Origin: an uncultured Candidatus Competibacteraceae bacterium
GTDB taxonomy: Bacteria; Pseudomonadota; Gammaproteobacteria; Competibacterales; Competibacteraceae
Assembly: GCA_903879705.1 (NCBI GenBank)
Contig: CAIRMO010000113.1
Location: 1-53,469, forward strand
Direction of reading: 5' to 3'
DNA: 53,469 nt
The position numbers and the translations under genes are program-made. Positions 26,474-34,696 of this stretch are shown here, one piece after another (positions within the stretch are counted from its first letter, which is position 1; each line of letters starts with the position of its first letter). The notes under the pieces are model-generated. The model was not told where the DNA came from. It was given only the letters and a program-made list of their open reading frames with translations, and did no database searches.

Positions 26474-28609
26474 TCAGTGGGTTTCACTCGAGTCAGGCAG
26501 GTCGACCAGCACCGCAGTGCCGCCCTGCGGTGAAGTTTCAATCCAGATTCTACCTTCACGGCTTTCCGCGATGCGACGGACAATCGCCAGGCCGATACCG
26601 GTACCGGGTCCGAGGTCAACGGCCAGCCGCTCGAATAGTTCCAGTACCCGCTGCCGGTACACAGGAGGAATGCCGGGGCCGTTGTCGTCCACCCGCAGAC
26701 GGGTTCCCCCCGCATAGCGCTCGCCGCTCATCCAGATGCAGGGGGCAACGCCCGGTGAGCAATGGGTCAGCGCATTGTCGAGCAACACTTCCAGAATATC
26801 GGTCAGGCGAGGCAGGTCAAGATACGCCGGTGGCAGATCATCGACGTTGATAGCTGCATTGCTGGCCGCCAACCGAGCAACGAAGCGCTGTTTGATCGTG
26901 GCGATGATCGGAGCCAAATCGTGCATGACCAGCGGCGCCCGTGGATGATCCGCCGCCAGATACCGCTCGATATCGCGCACCAAATTACGCAGCCGGGTGG
27001 CGCTCTGCTCGATGTAGGTCAGGGACAGATGCATGTCCTCGTCATCCTGGCGATCCCTGATCTGGCTGGATAGCCGCTGGGCATAGACCAACAGTCGCCG
27101 CGACGGCTCCATCAGGTGATGCGCGGTAACCACGGAAAGCCGGCCCAGATCGGCATTGGTGCGCCTGAGTTCCGCCTCGGCTTTTTTTTGTTTGGTGATA
27201 TCTCGTGCGGCAGCAAACACGCCTAATACCTCGCCTTGGGCGTTACGGTACACACTGGCGTTGTAGAGTACGGCGGTGATTTTGCCCAAGACATGGCGAA
27301 TGGACAGCGGGTAATCGGTCATAAAGCCTTGCGAGATCACCTGTTCGCACCCTTCGCGGGCCTTTCCAGGGTTGGTGAAATAGGCGGCAAACTCGCTACC
27401 GATCAGGCTGGCTCTGTCCAAGCCGGTCACTTTTTCAGTGGCTGCATTGACGTCGGTGATCTTGCCCTGTGGGCAGATCGCTACCAGAGAGTCCAGACTG
27501 GCCTCGATCAGACTACGGGCGTATTGAAAATCTGCCTGGGTAATTTTTTCACGACGCCTCACCTGTTCAGTCAGTTCTTCGGCGATGCGCGCGGTGTTGA
27601 TGATCGAAAGCATCAAGCTAAACAGCAGGCCACTCAAGGCCAGACCACCACACAGGGCTGACCAGGCGGCGGCATACCTGATGTTGGGGGCGGTGGCGAT
27701 GTGTTCAAACACCAGCAACCACGGATGACCATTAAAGTCGATGGTCTGCTGCCGCCGAAAAAGCAAGTGTACATCGGGCTTCAGGACCACTTGGTTGTCG
27801 AACAGCAGGGCGTCGGGCGTGGCTTGCGGGCCATCGTAGATGTGCAGATTGATGGCCTTGCCATCTTCGTATTCCCAGTCCCGAAGAATGTCGCTCATCA
27901 GATCACCCATCCGGTAAGGGCTGTAGACCCAGCCCAACAGGGCCTCCCGTTTCTGCTCCAGCGTGTCCACCGCTGCGCCATTGCGATAGACGGGGAGATA
28001 CATCAGCGTTCCGGTCTGGACTTCCCTGTCAGTCTCCTGCACCAGTTCAACCTTTCCGGACAGCACCGCCGTACCGGTGTCGCGCGCCTGCTCCATGGCG
28101 GCGCGGCGAACCGGCTCGGAGAACATGTCGAAACCGAAGGCGCGCAGATTGCGATCACGGAGGGGTTCCAGGTAAACGATGGCGGTGGTGATGGCGCGTC
28201 GACCGGGGGGCCGCACCGTGTAGTCGGGGAATCCCTCCTGGCGAATGTTGACGATGTGGGTGGTGAGCTGACCCGGTGGAATGATCTGCGCAAACCCGAT
28301 CCCCTGTACACCAGGGATCGTTTTCTCTGGCTGAAGTTTCTCGACATAAGCGCGCCACCCTGAGCGGGTGACCGTGTCCGATGCGGCGAAAAGCCCGGCA
28401 GCACCGCGCAGGATCAGCGCATAGGCATTCAGGCGCTCCTGAATTTTGAGGGTAGCCTGACCGTAGGAAAAAACCATTTGGGCCTCCGCATTGGCATCGG
28501 TGCGGTGCTTGACCTGGAGGCTGACGAAAACCGTGATCAGCAGTCCGGCGCCGAGCATCATCCAGGCGGGCCAAGAATACGTTTTGCCGGATATGGAGAA
28601 TTTATTCAA
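26474..28609 (-). CDS. CHASE-domain, PAS-containing sensor histidine kinase
   Basis: A 711-residue membrane sensor. Transmembrane segments lie at about 15-33 and 311-337, enclosing a periplasmic CHASE domain (about 60-290, with GVQGIGFAQIIPP and the FGFDMFSEPVRRAAMEQARDTG signature). A PAS domain follows at about 360-475 (SLVAICPQGKITDVNAATEKVTG), then a dimerisation helix with a candidate phospho-acceptor histidine at 497 or 498 (TAHHLMEPSRRLL) and an ATPase domain with DDNGPGIPP and TGIGLAIVRRI. CHASE domains bind small extracellular ligands; the ligand here is unknown. The start is TTG at 28609 preceded by GGAAG, with no ATG until codon 17. No response regulator is adjacent. Confidence 0.88.
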   Translation of the reverse strand: MNKFSISGKTYSWPAWMMLGAGLLITVFVSLQVKHRTDANAEAQMVFSYGQATLKIQERLNAYALILRGAAGLFAASDTVTRSGWRAYVEKLQPEKTIPGVQGIGFAQIIPPGQLTTHIVNIRQEGFPDYTVRPPGRRAITTAIVYLEPLRDRNLRAFGFDMFSEPVRRAAMEQARDTGTAVLSGKVELVQETDREVQTGTLMYLPVYRNGAAVDTLEQKREALLGWVYSPYRMGDLMSDILRDWEYEDGKAINLHIYDGPQATPDALLFDNQVVLKPDVHLLFRRQQTIDFNGHPWLLVFEHIATAPNIRYAAAWSALCGGLALSGLLFSLMLSIINTARIAEELTEQVRRREKITQADFQYARSLIEASLDSLVAICPQGKITDVNAATEKVTGLDRASLIGSEFAAYFTNPGKAREGCEQVISQGFMTDYPLSIRHVLGKITAVLYNASVYRNAQGEVLGVFAAARDITKQKKAEAELRRTNADLGRLSVVTAHHLMEPSRRLLVYAQRLSSQIRDRQDDEDMHLSLTYIEQSATRLRNLVRDIERYLAADHPRAPLVMHDLAPIIATIKQRFVARLAASNAAINVDDLPPAYLDLPRLTDILEVLLDNALTHCSPGVAPCIWMSGERYAGGTRLRVDDNGPGIPPVYRQRVLELFERLAVDLGPGTGIGLAIVRRIAESREGRIWIETSPQGGTAVLVDLPDSSETH

Positions 28610-28737
28610 AGAATTTCTTCCTCTGGATTTTCCTTCAGGTTATACGCCACAAACCATTGTTATCACAGGAAAATTTAGAAGCGGGTTTGTTTCAGCACCT
28701 TGTTTGATGGTGTTCGGGCAGACGCACGACGTAACAA

Positions 28738-28761
28738 AAAACCCGCCAGAACGCGGGTTTA
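28738..28761 (-). terminator. Intrinsic terminator
   Basis: On the minus strand AAACCCGC-GTTCTG-GCGGGTTT is followed by a run of T. The orientation fits the end of a minus-strand transcript coming from about 29000, that is, of the small candidate gene there, and would insulate the CHASE kinase. Confidence 0.8.
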
Positions 28762-28854
28762 GAGACGGGTTGAATCCGGTTGAATGCTTAAGGAGCGCCC
28801 CGAACAGGCACCACTCCAGCCGGCGAAGCTGGATCCTCCGCTGGTGCTTGGCGG

Positions 28855-29001
28855 TCAGGGTGACGCCGGTTCCGCTGGGGTCGTTTTCCGTGCCAGTCGC
28901 TGCCCCATGCCATCCCGGTTCCGCTGACCCATTTCGGCCAGCGGTCCCGCTGCGCCGTCAGCCGTTGCGTCTTTTTGGGCTTCTGTGGATGTTTCTTGCA
29001 T
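28855..29001 (-). CDS. Candidate small protein (48 residues), unknown function
   Basis: An ATG at 29001, preceded by a GAGGCAGG stretch, opens a 48-codon frame starting MQETSTEAQKDATADGAAG and ending with ARKTTPAEPASP. It is hydrophilic, rich in Ala, Thr, Gln and Arg, probably disordered, and has no membrane segment. An intrinsic terminator lies 94 bases after the stop. No family is recognised. The case for a gene rests on a start, a possible ribosome site and the terminator only. Confidence 0.35.
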   Translation of the reverse strand: MQETSTEAQKDATADGAAGPLAEMGQRNRDGMGQRLARKTTPAEPASP

Positions 29002-29263
29002 ACCCTGCCTCACCAAAGGGGTCGGTTCATTAAAATCATAAGTTAGGAACCTATTATTTTATCCAGTAACTGACAAACATCGAGATACTATTTTGTCTAC
29101 TCAATAAGTGTGCCGAACAGTATTGGGATCAGTATTACGAAGGCTATAAAGTGCCACATCGGGGTTGGGACATAAATAATCACGGCCAAACGATGCAATC
29201 GCGGGCGTATGGGTATTGTTTGATGCGGGAGGGAACAGCGGGGAGCAGAATTGCGGCCAGCGA

Positions 29264-29734
29264 TCAGGCTTTAGCGATAGTACCGCCGCGCCGACCGCCG
29301 CTAAATACCTTGCGGCTGCCTTGATCGTAGAGGACATCCAGCGAGTCGCGTCCGCGCAAAATCGCCAGCGACTGCTCAACATGATTACGGCTGGCGGCGA
29401 TCACCGCACCGTTAATCTGATTTTGGGCGCGCAACCGTTCCGCCACCGGTTCCAGTTCAACCCACAGCCTGCTCGCAACGACCTGCTCCGCTGGCGGCAA
29501 GCTCTTCATCCAGGTCGCCATGCCTTGCGCATCGGCGGTGCAGCCCAGCGTGTGCAGCTCATCCAGTCGACTGGCGATCTGGCTTTGCAAACGGTCGGCG
29601 CACGCCTGCTTTTCAACAACAAGTTGTTGCAGGCCGGGCAGATCGCGGGCTTTCAGAATCTCGTATTCATGTTGCAGCAGCCGCAGCAACGTATCGGCGG
29701 TCGCCAGCTCTTCCTGCAGTCGCATGGTCAGCAT
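29264..29734 (-). CDS. flgN: Flagellar export chaperone FlgN
   Basis: A 156-residue helical chaperone that protects the hook-filament junction proteins FlgK and FlgL before export. Early residues (LQEELATADTLLRLLQHEYEIL) and the ending NQINGAVIAASRNHVEQSLAILRG are typical of FlgN. It follows flgM after 11 bases on the same strand, the standard flgMN pair. No other flagellar genes are in the window. Confidence 0.85.
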   Translation of the reverse strand: MLTMRLQEELATADTLLRLLQHEYEILKARDLPGLQQLVVEKQACADRLQSQIASRLDELHTLGCTADAQGMATWMKSLPPAEQVVASRLWVELEPVAERLRAQNQINGAVIAASRNHVEQSLAILRGRDSLDVLYDQGSRKVFSGGRRGGTIAKA

Positions 29735-29745
29735 GATCGGGCGGC

Positions 29746-30045
29746 TTATGCAGAGAAGGCGGTTTCAAAGCAGAACATTTTTTCCGCAACCCGTCGTGAG
29801 TCGACCCGGTAATCGCCGTTGGCGATGGCGCTACGCAAAGCCGCGACCTTAGCCTCATCAACCGGTGGTTCCCGGTCGGCTTCCATTTGGCGCAAGGTCT
29901 GAGAACCCGGCGTCAACTGAACCGCGTCGCCGACCGGTTTGCCCGACACGCCGCCTAGCGCAGATTCCGATTTGACTGAAGCAGGCCGATCGACACTGCG
30001 CACGGGCGAAGGCTGATTTCCGATTCCGCTAACATTCATGGCCAT
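29746..30045 (-). CDS. flgM: Anti-sigma-28 factor FlgM
   Basis: Holds the flagellar sigma factor FliA inactive until the hook is complete and FlgM is exported. The 99-residue product is mostly disordered at the N-terminus and ends with the family signature VDEAKVAALRSAIANGDYRV then DSRRVAEKMF. The ATG at 30045 is used because GGGGA lies before it; the frame extends nine codons upstream. Confidence 0.88.
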   Translation of the reverse strand: MAMNVSGIGNQPSPVRSVDRPASVKSESALGGVSGKPVGDAVQLTPGSQTLRQMEADREPPVDEAKVAALRSAIANGDYRVDSRRVAEKMFCFETAFSA

Positions 30046-30108
30046 GGTGGCAATCCCCGTGAGTTCATCCAATATACGTCAAACCTATCGGCCAAAGTTA
30101 AGCAGACT

Positions 30109-30593
30109 TTAGCGGATAGAACTTTCGTTGAGAATGCTCAGATAGCCGTCGTAGACGAAGACCCGGTTACGTCGATGACCGGTGAGTTCGCGGGCGATGC
30201 CCAGCTTGACCAGCGTCAACATAGAGCAAGGGCTGAGCGAGCGCATCGCTGTCGTACAGCAATAGCGCAATGAGCAACCGCCCCAAGCGACCGTTACCGT
30301 CCAGAAACGGATGAATAGTCTCGAACTGGACATGTGTCAGCGCCGCTTTGAGCAGGACGGGCAGATCGCCGGTTTCGCCCTGAATAAAGCGTTCCAAGGC
30401 CGCCATGCCCGGACGTAGGCATAGAGGAAAAGCTGCAGATTGGGCAATAAACAGGCCGATGCTGTCGAGACGCCCCAGCGCCCGCTTGCCGGAGGCCGTC
30501 GAGTTCAAGCGGCGGCATGGGGGGCAACGGGTCGGGAACAAAAGCCCGATCGGTCTCGCCCCCAGCAAGGCTAACGATAAAGTGACCAGTAGG
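30109..30593 (-). pseudogene. Fic-family protein, frameshifted and deleted
   Basis: Fragments of one Fic (AMPylation-type) protein lie in three frames. The N-terminal part GHFIVSLAGGETDRAFVPDP with PPMPPLELDGL starts near 30593. A second frame gives ALGRLDSIGLF, then AALERFIQGE and the active-site motif HPFLDGNGRLGR. A third gives the C-terminal ARELTGHRRNRVFVYDGYLS. About 100 residues normally found between LDSI and AALERF, and most of the region before the C-terminus, are missing. The HPFxDGNGR box is intact but no full protein can be made. Confidence 0.82.
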
Positions 30594-30694
30594 CGTCACG
30601 GCGCATCGGCAACGACAACCTTTTAATAAGAATTCGCGGTATTCAACAAAACGGGTCTTTATCTTTAATACAGCAATCCTAAGTCGGTGATGAT

Positions 30695-30746
30695 GTAGCA
30701 CGGGCATCCTGCCCGTGTTTAACTCACGGGCAGGATGCCCTGCTAC
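30695..30746. repeat. Long inverted repeat with CACGGGCAGGATGCCC arms
   Basis: Left arm 30695-30717 and right arm 30725-30746 pair almost perfectly (one base gap) around a 7-base loop. A shorter member of the family (CACGGGCAGGATGCCCGTG) is at 48294-48312 and a diverged one at about 51458-51500. It lies just downstream of the ter operon and may end that transcript. Confidence 0.8.
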
Positions 30747-30751
30747 GTCGA

Positions 30752-31330
30752 TCAACCGAGACTAACGCCAAAATCGCGAGCAACCGCCGTCAGTCCGCCC
30801 GCGTAGCCCTGCCCCATCGCCTTGAACTTCCATTCATCGTTATTGCGATAGAGTTCGCCGAAGATCATCGCGGTTTCGGTCGAGGCCTCCTCGGACAGGT
30901 CGTAGCGGGCAATTTCCTGATCGCCGTCGGCGTTCAACGCCCGGATGTAAGCGTTCTGCACCTGACCGAAGTTCTGTTTGCGGGCCTCGGCATCGTGGAT
31001 CGTCACGACAAAGGACACCCTAGCGGCGTTCGGGGTCATCCGTCCGAGTTCAATCTCAATCGCCTCATCGTCGCCCACACCTTCGCCGGTGCGGTTGTCG
31101 CCTTGGTGCCGAACCGCGCCCGACGGGTCCTGGGCATTGTTGTAGAACACGAAATGCTGATCGCTCAGCACTTTGCCGCCAGCATCCAGCACAAACGCCG
31201 AGGCATCCAAATCAAAGGTGCTGCCATCGGTCTTGCGCAAGTCCCAGCCCAAGCCGAACCGCGCTTTTTTGATTCCCGGCGCCTGCTTGCTCAGCGAGAC
31301 GTTTTGCCCTTTCTGCAAAGAAACCGCCAT
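30752..31330 (-). CDS. terD: TerD-family protein
   Basis: A 192-residue, single-domain TerD protein, the exact family length. It shows [21 protein letters not shown], the acidic calcium-binding region ([12 protein letters not shown]) and [20 protein letters not shown] followed by MGQGYAGGL. TerD proteins bind calcium and are cytoplasmic. The ATG at 31330 follows AGGAGG at a good distance; a longer frame to 31438 is not conserved. Last gene of the ter operon; whether it is TerD or TerE by orthology cannot be settled here. Confidence 0.93.
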   Translation of the reverse strand: MAVSLQKGQNVSLSKQAPGIKKARFGLGWDLRKTDGSTFDLDASAFVLDAGGKVLSDQHFVFYNNAQDPSGAVRHQGDNRTGEGVGDDEAIEIELGRMTPNAARVSFVVTIHDAEARKQNFGQVQNAYIRALNADGDQEIARYDLSEEASTETAMIFGELYRNNDEWKFKAMGQGYAGGLTAVARDFGVSLG

Positions 31331-31359
31331 AGTGAATCCTCCTCTTGAAAAGGAATGGG

Positions 31360-31935
31360 TTAGAGATTCATCCCGTATTGCCGGCACATGGCTGCCAGTC
31401 CACCGGCGTAGCCCTGCCCGACCGCGGTAAAGCGCCATTCGCCGCTGTGCCGGTAAAGTTCGCCGAAGATCATCGCGGTTTCGGTCGAGGCGTCCTCGAC
31501 CAGATCGTAGCGGGCCACTGCTACATTGGTTTCGGCATTGACCAGCCGGATGTAGGCGTTGTTGACCTGACCGAAATTTTGCTTGCGGGTCTCGGCGTCA
31601 TGGATGGTGACGATGAAGGCAATCTTCTGCACGTCCGCCGGCACCCGATCCAGATCGATCATGATCGTTTCGTCATCGCCTTCGCCGGCCCCGGTCAAGT
31701 TGTCGCCGGTGTGCTGCACCGAGCCGCAGACTGATTTCAACTGGTTATAAAAGATGAAGTCAGCTTCCGAGCGTACCTTGCCGTCAGCATTCAGCATGAA
31801 GGCCGAAGCGTCCAGATCAAAATCCACGCCATCGGTCGCACGGGCGTCCCAGCCCAGTCCAATCAGAACTTTCTTGAGGCCGGGCGCTTCCTTGTCCAGC
31901 GACAGCCGGCCACCTTTGTTGAGAGAAATAGCCAA
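31360..31935 (-). CDS. terD: TerD-family protein (second copy)
   Basis: A 191-residue TerD protein, about two-thirds identical by eye to its neighbour: [59 protein letters not shown] at 31935 is chosen as start because it gives the family opening (M)[18 protein letters not shown] and GCGAGGA lies before it; an in-frame TTG at 31959 would add eight unconserved residues. The two neighbouring copies probably arose by duplication and correspond to terD and terE of plasmid operons. Confidence 0.91.
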   Translation of the reverse strand: MAISLNKGGRLSLDKEAPGLKKVLIGLGWDARATDGVDFDLDASAFMLNADGKVRSEADFIFYNQLKSVCGSVQHTGDNLTGAGEGDDETIMIDLDRVPADVQKIAFIVTIHDAETRKQNFGQVNNAYIRLVNAETNVAVARYDLVEDASTETAMIFGELYRHSGEWRFTAVGQGYAGGLAAMCRQYGMNL

Positions 31936-32041
31936 GAGGTTGGTCCTCGCTTGGTTCAATGCGGGTTTAGGGAATTACAGTCTGATACGGGTTGAAAATG
32001 TCCCTCCCGCAATAGCGAGAGGGGTTTGACGATGCCGCCGC

Positions 32042-32497
32042 TCAGACCAGATCGAATTCTTTAGGATTCAGCCCTAGTTCCGCGCAGATCTTGCGGACAA
32101 TGGCCTTCTCCTGATCGTCGAAATTGCCATCGGCGGCCCCAATCGCGCAACAAACCCGCACCATCAGCTTTGCCTCGGCCTCATCGCCCTTGATCTTGGC
32201 AACCGCCTGCAAGGCGCTCGCCTGGCCGATCTGGTGATCAAACTCGAATTGCCGGGCGTACTTGTCAAAAATGGTGATCACCTCTTCGGTACTGAACACC
32301 GACAGCACCTCGGAATTTCGCAGAAAGCCCATCATTTTCTGCTTCTCCTCCGGTTTGGCCACGCCGTCGGCATGAGCGACCAGCACGCAGCCAGCCACTA
32401 CCGACTCCAGAAAACCTTTGTTGCGAATCTTGGTGACTTCGCCCTTCAGGCTGGTGGAGACTTCGTCAAACCGCTGTTTTAACCATTCGAGAGCCAT
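32042..32497 (-). CDS. terB: Tellurite resistance protein TerB
   Basis: A 151-residue all-helical protein of the TerB/TerB-like fold. It contains KGFLESVVAGCVLVAHADGV, an acidic metal-binding helix pair, and repeats the pattern near the end as CCAIGAADGNFDDQEKAIVR. TerB is thought to work at the inner face of the membrane with TerC in classic ter systems. ATG at 32497 is preceded by AGGAG eight bases upstream. It lies between terA and the two terD copies. Confidence 0.93.
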   Translation of the reverse strand: MALEWLKQRFDEVSTSLKGEVTKIRNKGFLESVVAGCVLVAHADGVAKPEEKQKMMGFLRNSEVLSVFSTEEVITIFDKYARQFEFDHQIGQASALQAVAKIKGDEAEAKLMVRVCCAIGAADGNFDDQEKAIVRKICAELGLNPKEFDLV

Positions 32498-32538
32498 GTT
32501 ATTCACTCCTGATTTAGGGACGGGGAAAGGAAACGGGA

Positions 32539-33807
32539 CTAATCCTTGGAACCGGCTACCCAGCGCAAGCCAAATCCATAAGCCTGATCGAGGAAGCGGT
32601 GATCCAGGAAATATTCGACCAGTTTGGTAACTTTAATGTTGCCGCCCTGATTCTCCAACATCGCCAGGGCGCACATCCGCTGGTCGTTACGGTGGCTGTC
32701 GATCCGGATTTCCAGGATCGGCTGGCCGGGGGTCTGGATGGTCACTACGGCGTCGGTTTCGGCCCAATTGGGCGCTCCTTCGTAAATCAGCGCGAATACC
32801 ACGAGGCGATCCACCTGATCCCACTGGTGACCATTGATCCGCATGAATTCGCCGGCGGCGCTGGCCCCGGAGCGGTCATCGCCCATGAGCTGAATATAGG
32901 GTGGTTGTTGCAGACTGCCAAAATTGTTGCCCAGCGCCTGCACCGCACCGACCTGGCCATCCCGCAGCTTGAACAGACAACCCAGGTCAAGATCAACCTT
33001 GCGGCTGGTCAGCCGGCCAAAGAAACCTTTGCCGCCGCCGCCCTGGTTCCAGTTCAGATTGATCAGCAGTTCCTCGAAACCCTGACCTTTTTTCTCCAGC
33101 GAAATGCTGCTGCCTTTCTTGTCCAGCGTCACTTTTTCCAACCGAATCGGCTTGGGCGACGCGAACGGGGGAACGGCAGACGGAGTAGCCGGAGTAGCCG
33201 GAGTAGCGGGCCGGGGTAGGGCGGGTGGAGATATTGAAGCCGGTGGCGCAACCGGGGCAGCATCGGGATCTTCATCCACGTCTACGCCGTACTGCCGGGC
33301 CAAGGGTGCCAGCCCACCGACAAAGCCTTGCCCCAGGGCGCGGAACTTCCATTCCCCGTTGCGCCGGTACAGCTCACCGACGATCAGCGCGGTTTCCGCC
33401 ATCATTTTGGTCGCCAGCGGGAATACCGCCAGGCTGGCCTTGCTCTGGGCATCGCTGATTTCGGCCCGTACCTGGCTCAATTGCCCAAAGGACTGGCCGC
33501 GCCGTCGGCCCTGATCAAGGGTCAGGGCAATAGCGATTTTTTCGATCACCGCCGGCAAGCGGGCGAAGTGAACAGTGAACCGGCGACCGTCGCTCGCTCG
33601 CTCAAGGCCGCCGCCGGCCAGGGTGAGCTGGTTGTAAAAGATAAAATCGCCATCGCTGCGCACCTTGCCCTCCGCCGTCAGCGCAAAGGCATTGGCGTCA
33701 ATGATCAACGGGGTGCTGGCCGGCTCCCAGCTCAGCGCGAGGTCAACCGCCGCCGGGGCCGGACTGTGTTTGGAAATCGAGAAATTCTGGCCGGGTTGCA
33801 GATCCAT
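32539..33807 (-). CDS. terA: TerA-type protein with N-terminal TerD domain
   Basis: A 422-residue protein. Residues 1-175 form a TerD-like domain (LIIDANAFALTAEGKVRSDGDF, then ETALIVGELYRRNGEWKFRA and LGQGFVGGLAPLARQYGV). Residues 185-230 are a Pro/Ala/Thr linker (PATPATPATPSAVPP). Residues 235-422 form the second, TerA-type domain (KGSSISLEKKGQGFEELLIN, RKVDLDLGCLF, IQLMGDDRSG, and the ending KLVEYFLDHRFLDQAYGFGL). The DNA for the linker contains short direct repeats (GGAGTAGCC). ATG at 33807 follows GAGGAA. It lies between terZ and terB. Its LQPGQNFS start resembles that of the TerD-protease at 4342. Confidence 0.9.
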   Translation of the reverse strand: MDLQPGQNFSISKHSPAPAAVDLALSWEPASTPLIIDANAFALTAEGKVRSDGDFIFYNQLTLAGGGLERASDGRRFTVHFARLPAVIEKIAIALTLDQGRRRGQSFGQLSQVRAEISDAQSKASLAVFPLATKMMAETALIVGELYRRNGEWKFRALGQGFVGGLAPLARQYGVDVDEDPDAAPVAPPASISPPALPRPATPATPATPSAVPPFASPKPIRLEKVTLDKKGSSISLEKKGQGFEELLINLNWNQGGGGKGFFGRLTSRKVDLDLGCLFKLRDGQVGAVQALGNNFGSLQQPPYIQLMGDDRSGASAAGEFMRINGHQWDQVDRLVVFALIYEGAPNWAETDAVVTIQTPGQPILEIRIDSHRNDQRMCALAMLENQGGNIKVTKLVEYFLDHRFLDQAYGFGLRWVAGSKD

Positions 33808-33823
33808 GACCGCTTCCTCGCGG

Positions 33824-34423
33824 CTACAGATAGGGCTTGAGCGCCGGGAGCAGATCGTGGAAAGTGCGGCCCGCGGCGTGTTCACCGATCGCCTGCATCT
33901 TCCATTCATTATCGTGGCGGTACAGCTTGCTCATGATCAGCCCGGTGTAGTCGCCGCCTTCCAGCGAAAGATCGAACCGGGCGATTTCACCGCCGGCCTC
34001 GTCCACCAACCGGCAGAAGGCGTTGGGAATCCCGGTAAAACTTTCGCCAGAGAAACTGTTGACGGTGAAAATCAGGGTTTTCGCCACTGCGGGAATCCGA
34101 CCCAGTTCAAGGCTGATCCGCTCATTTTCCGCCCCGCTTTCGCCGCCGCCGGACCGGTCATCGCCGCTATGCTGAATGGAACCGCAGTGGCTGGCCAGTT
34201 GCCGGAACCAGACGGTATCGATCAAGGCGCCGGCGGCGTCGAACAGCAGACAGGAGGCGTCCAGATCGACGGCTTTCTGCCGGGAACCAGCCCCAATGCC
34301 GAGAAATCCCTTGGATTGCACCTGTTTCATGCCCCAGCCCAACCCCATGACGACCCGGTTCAGGCCGCGCCCCGCTTCTTTCTCCAGGCTGATGCGCTGT
34401 CCTTTTTGTAGATTGATGGCCAT
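33824..34423 (-). CDS. terZ: TerD-family protein, TerZ-like
   Basis: First gene of the ter operon. The 199-residue product is a TerD fold with the Ter-Z features: GMKQVQSKGFLGIGAGSRQKAVDLDASCLLF, where an insertion before the DLDAS box differs from TerD/E, a GENERISLELG stretch, and a longer C-terminus (FHDLLPALKPYL). An ATG at 34423 follows AGGAAA. The operon promoter must lie in 34424-34690, facing away from the Sel1 gene. Confidence 0.88.
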   Translation of the reverse strand: MAINLQKGQRISLEKEAGRGLNRVVMGLGWGMKQVQSKGFLGIGAGSRQKAVDLDASCLLFDAAGALIDTVWFRQLASHCGSIQHSGDDRSGGGESGAENERISLELGRIPAVAKTLIFTVNSFSGESFTGIPNAFCRLVDEAGGEIARFDLSLEGGDYTGLIMSKLYRHDNEWKMQAIGEHAAGRTFHDLLPALKPYL

Positions 34424-34696
34424 GCGGATTTCCTCATGATTGATGGTGAAGACCGGATAATAATGGTGAACGAATCGTTCCGGCCAAAATTTTTCTACAG
34501 TTTAGACGGTCATCATGGCAAAACACTCGCTCGGTGGCAACGATGACTGAATGGACTAGGATTTTCGCTTATCGTCCCTGCATACGCGGGAATGACGACT
34601 TTTAAGGATTGCCGGCGAAAATTCTGTGGACCTGAAATTGGGATTGATCGCGAAAATTCAAGGGGAAAAACCAGAATTCCCCGAATGGAGGCAGTG

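Larger units (their letters stand above)
28610..29263. other. 654-base gap between CHASE kinase and flgN
   Basis: The region holds the promoter area of the kinase (28610-28730), an intrinsic terminator (28738-28761) and a candidate 48-residue gene (28855-29001), both on the minus strand, then about 260 bases where I see nothing. A 180-codon open frame on the plus strand (28491-29033) overlaps the kinase and terminator, lacks family signals and is not called. Confidence 0.5.

Noticed and set aside
28491-29033. Plus-strand 180-codon frame near the CHASE kinase start
   Set aside because: Overlaps the kinase gene and the terminator; amino-acid make-up is shadow-like.
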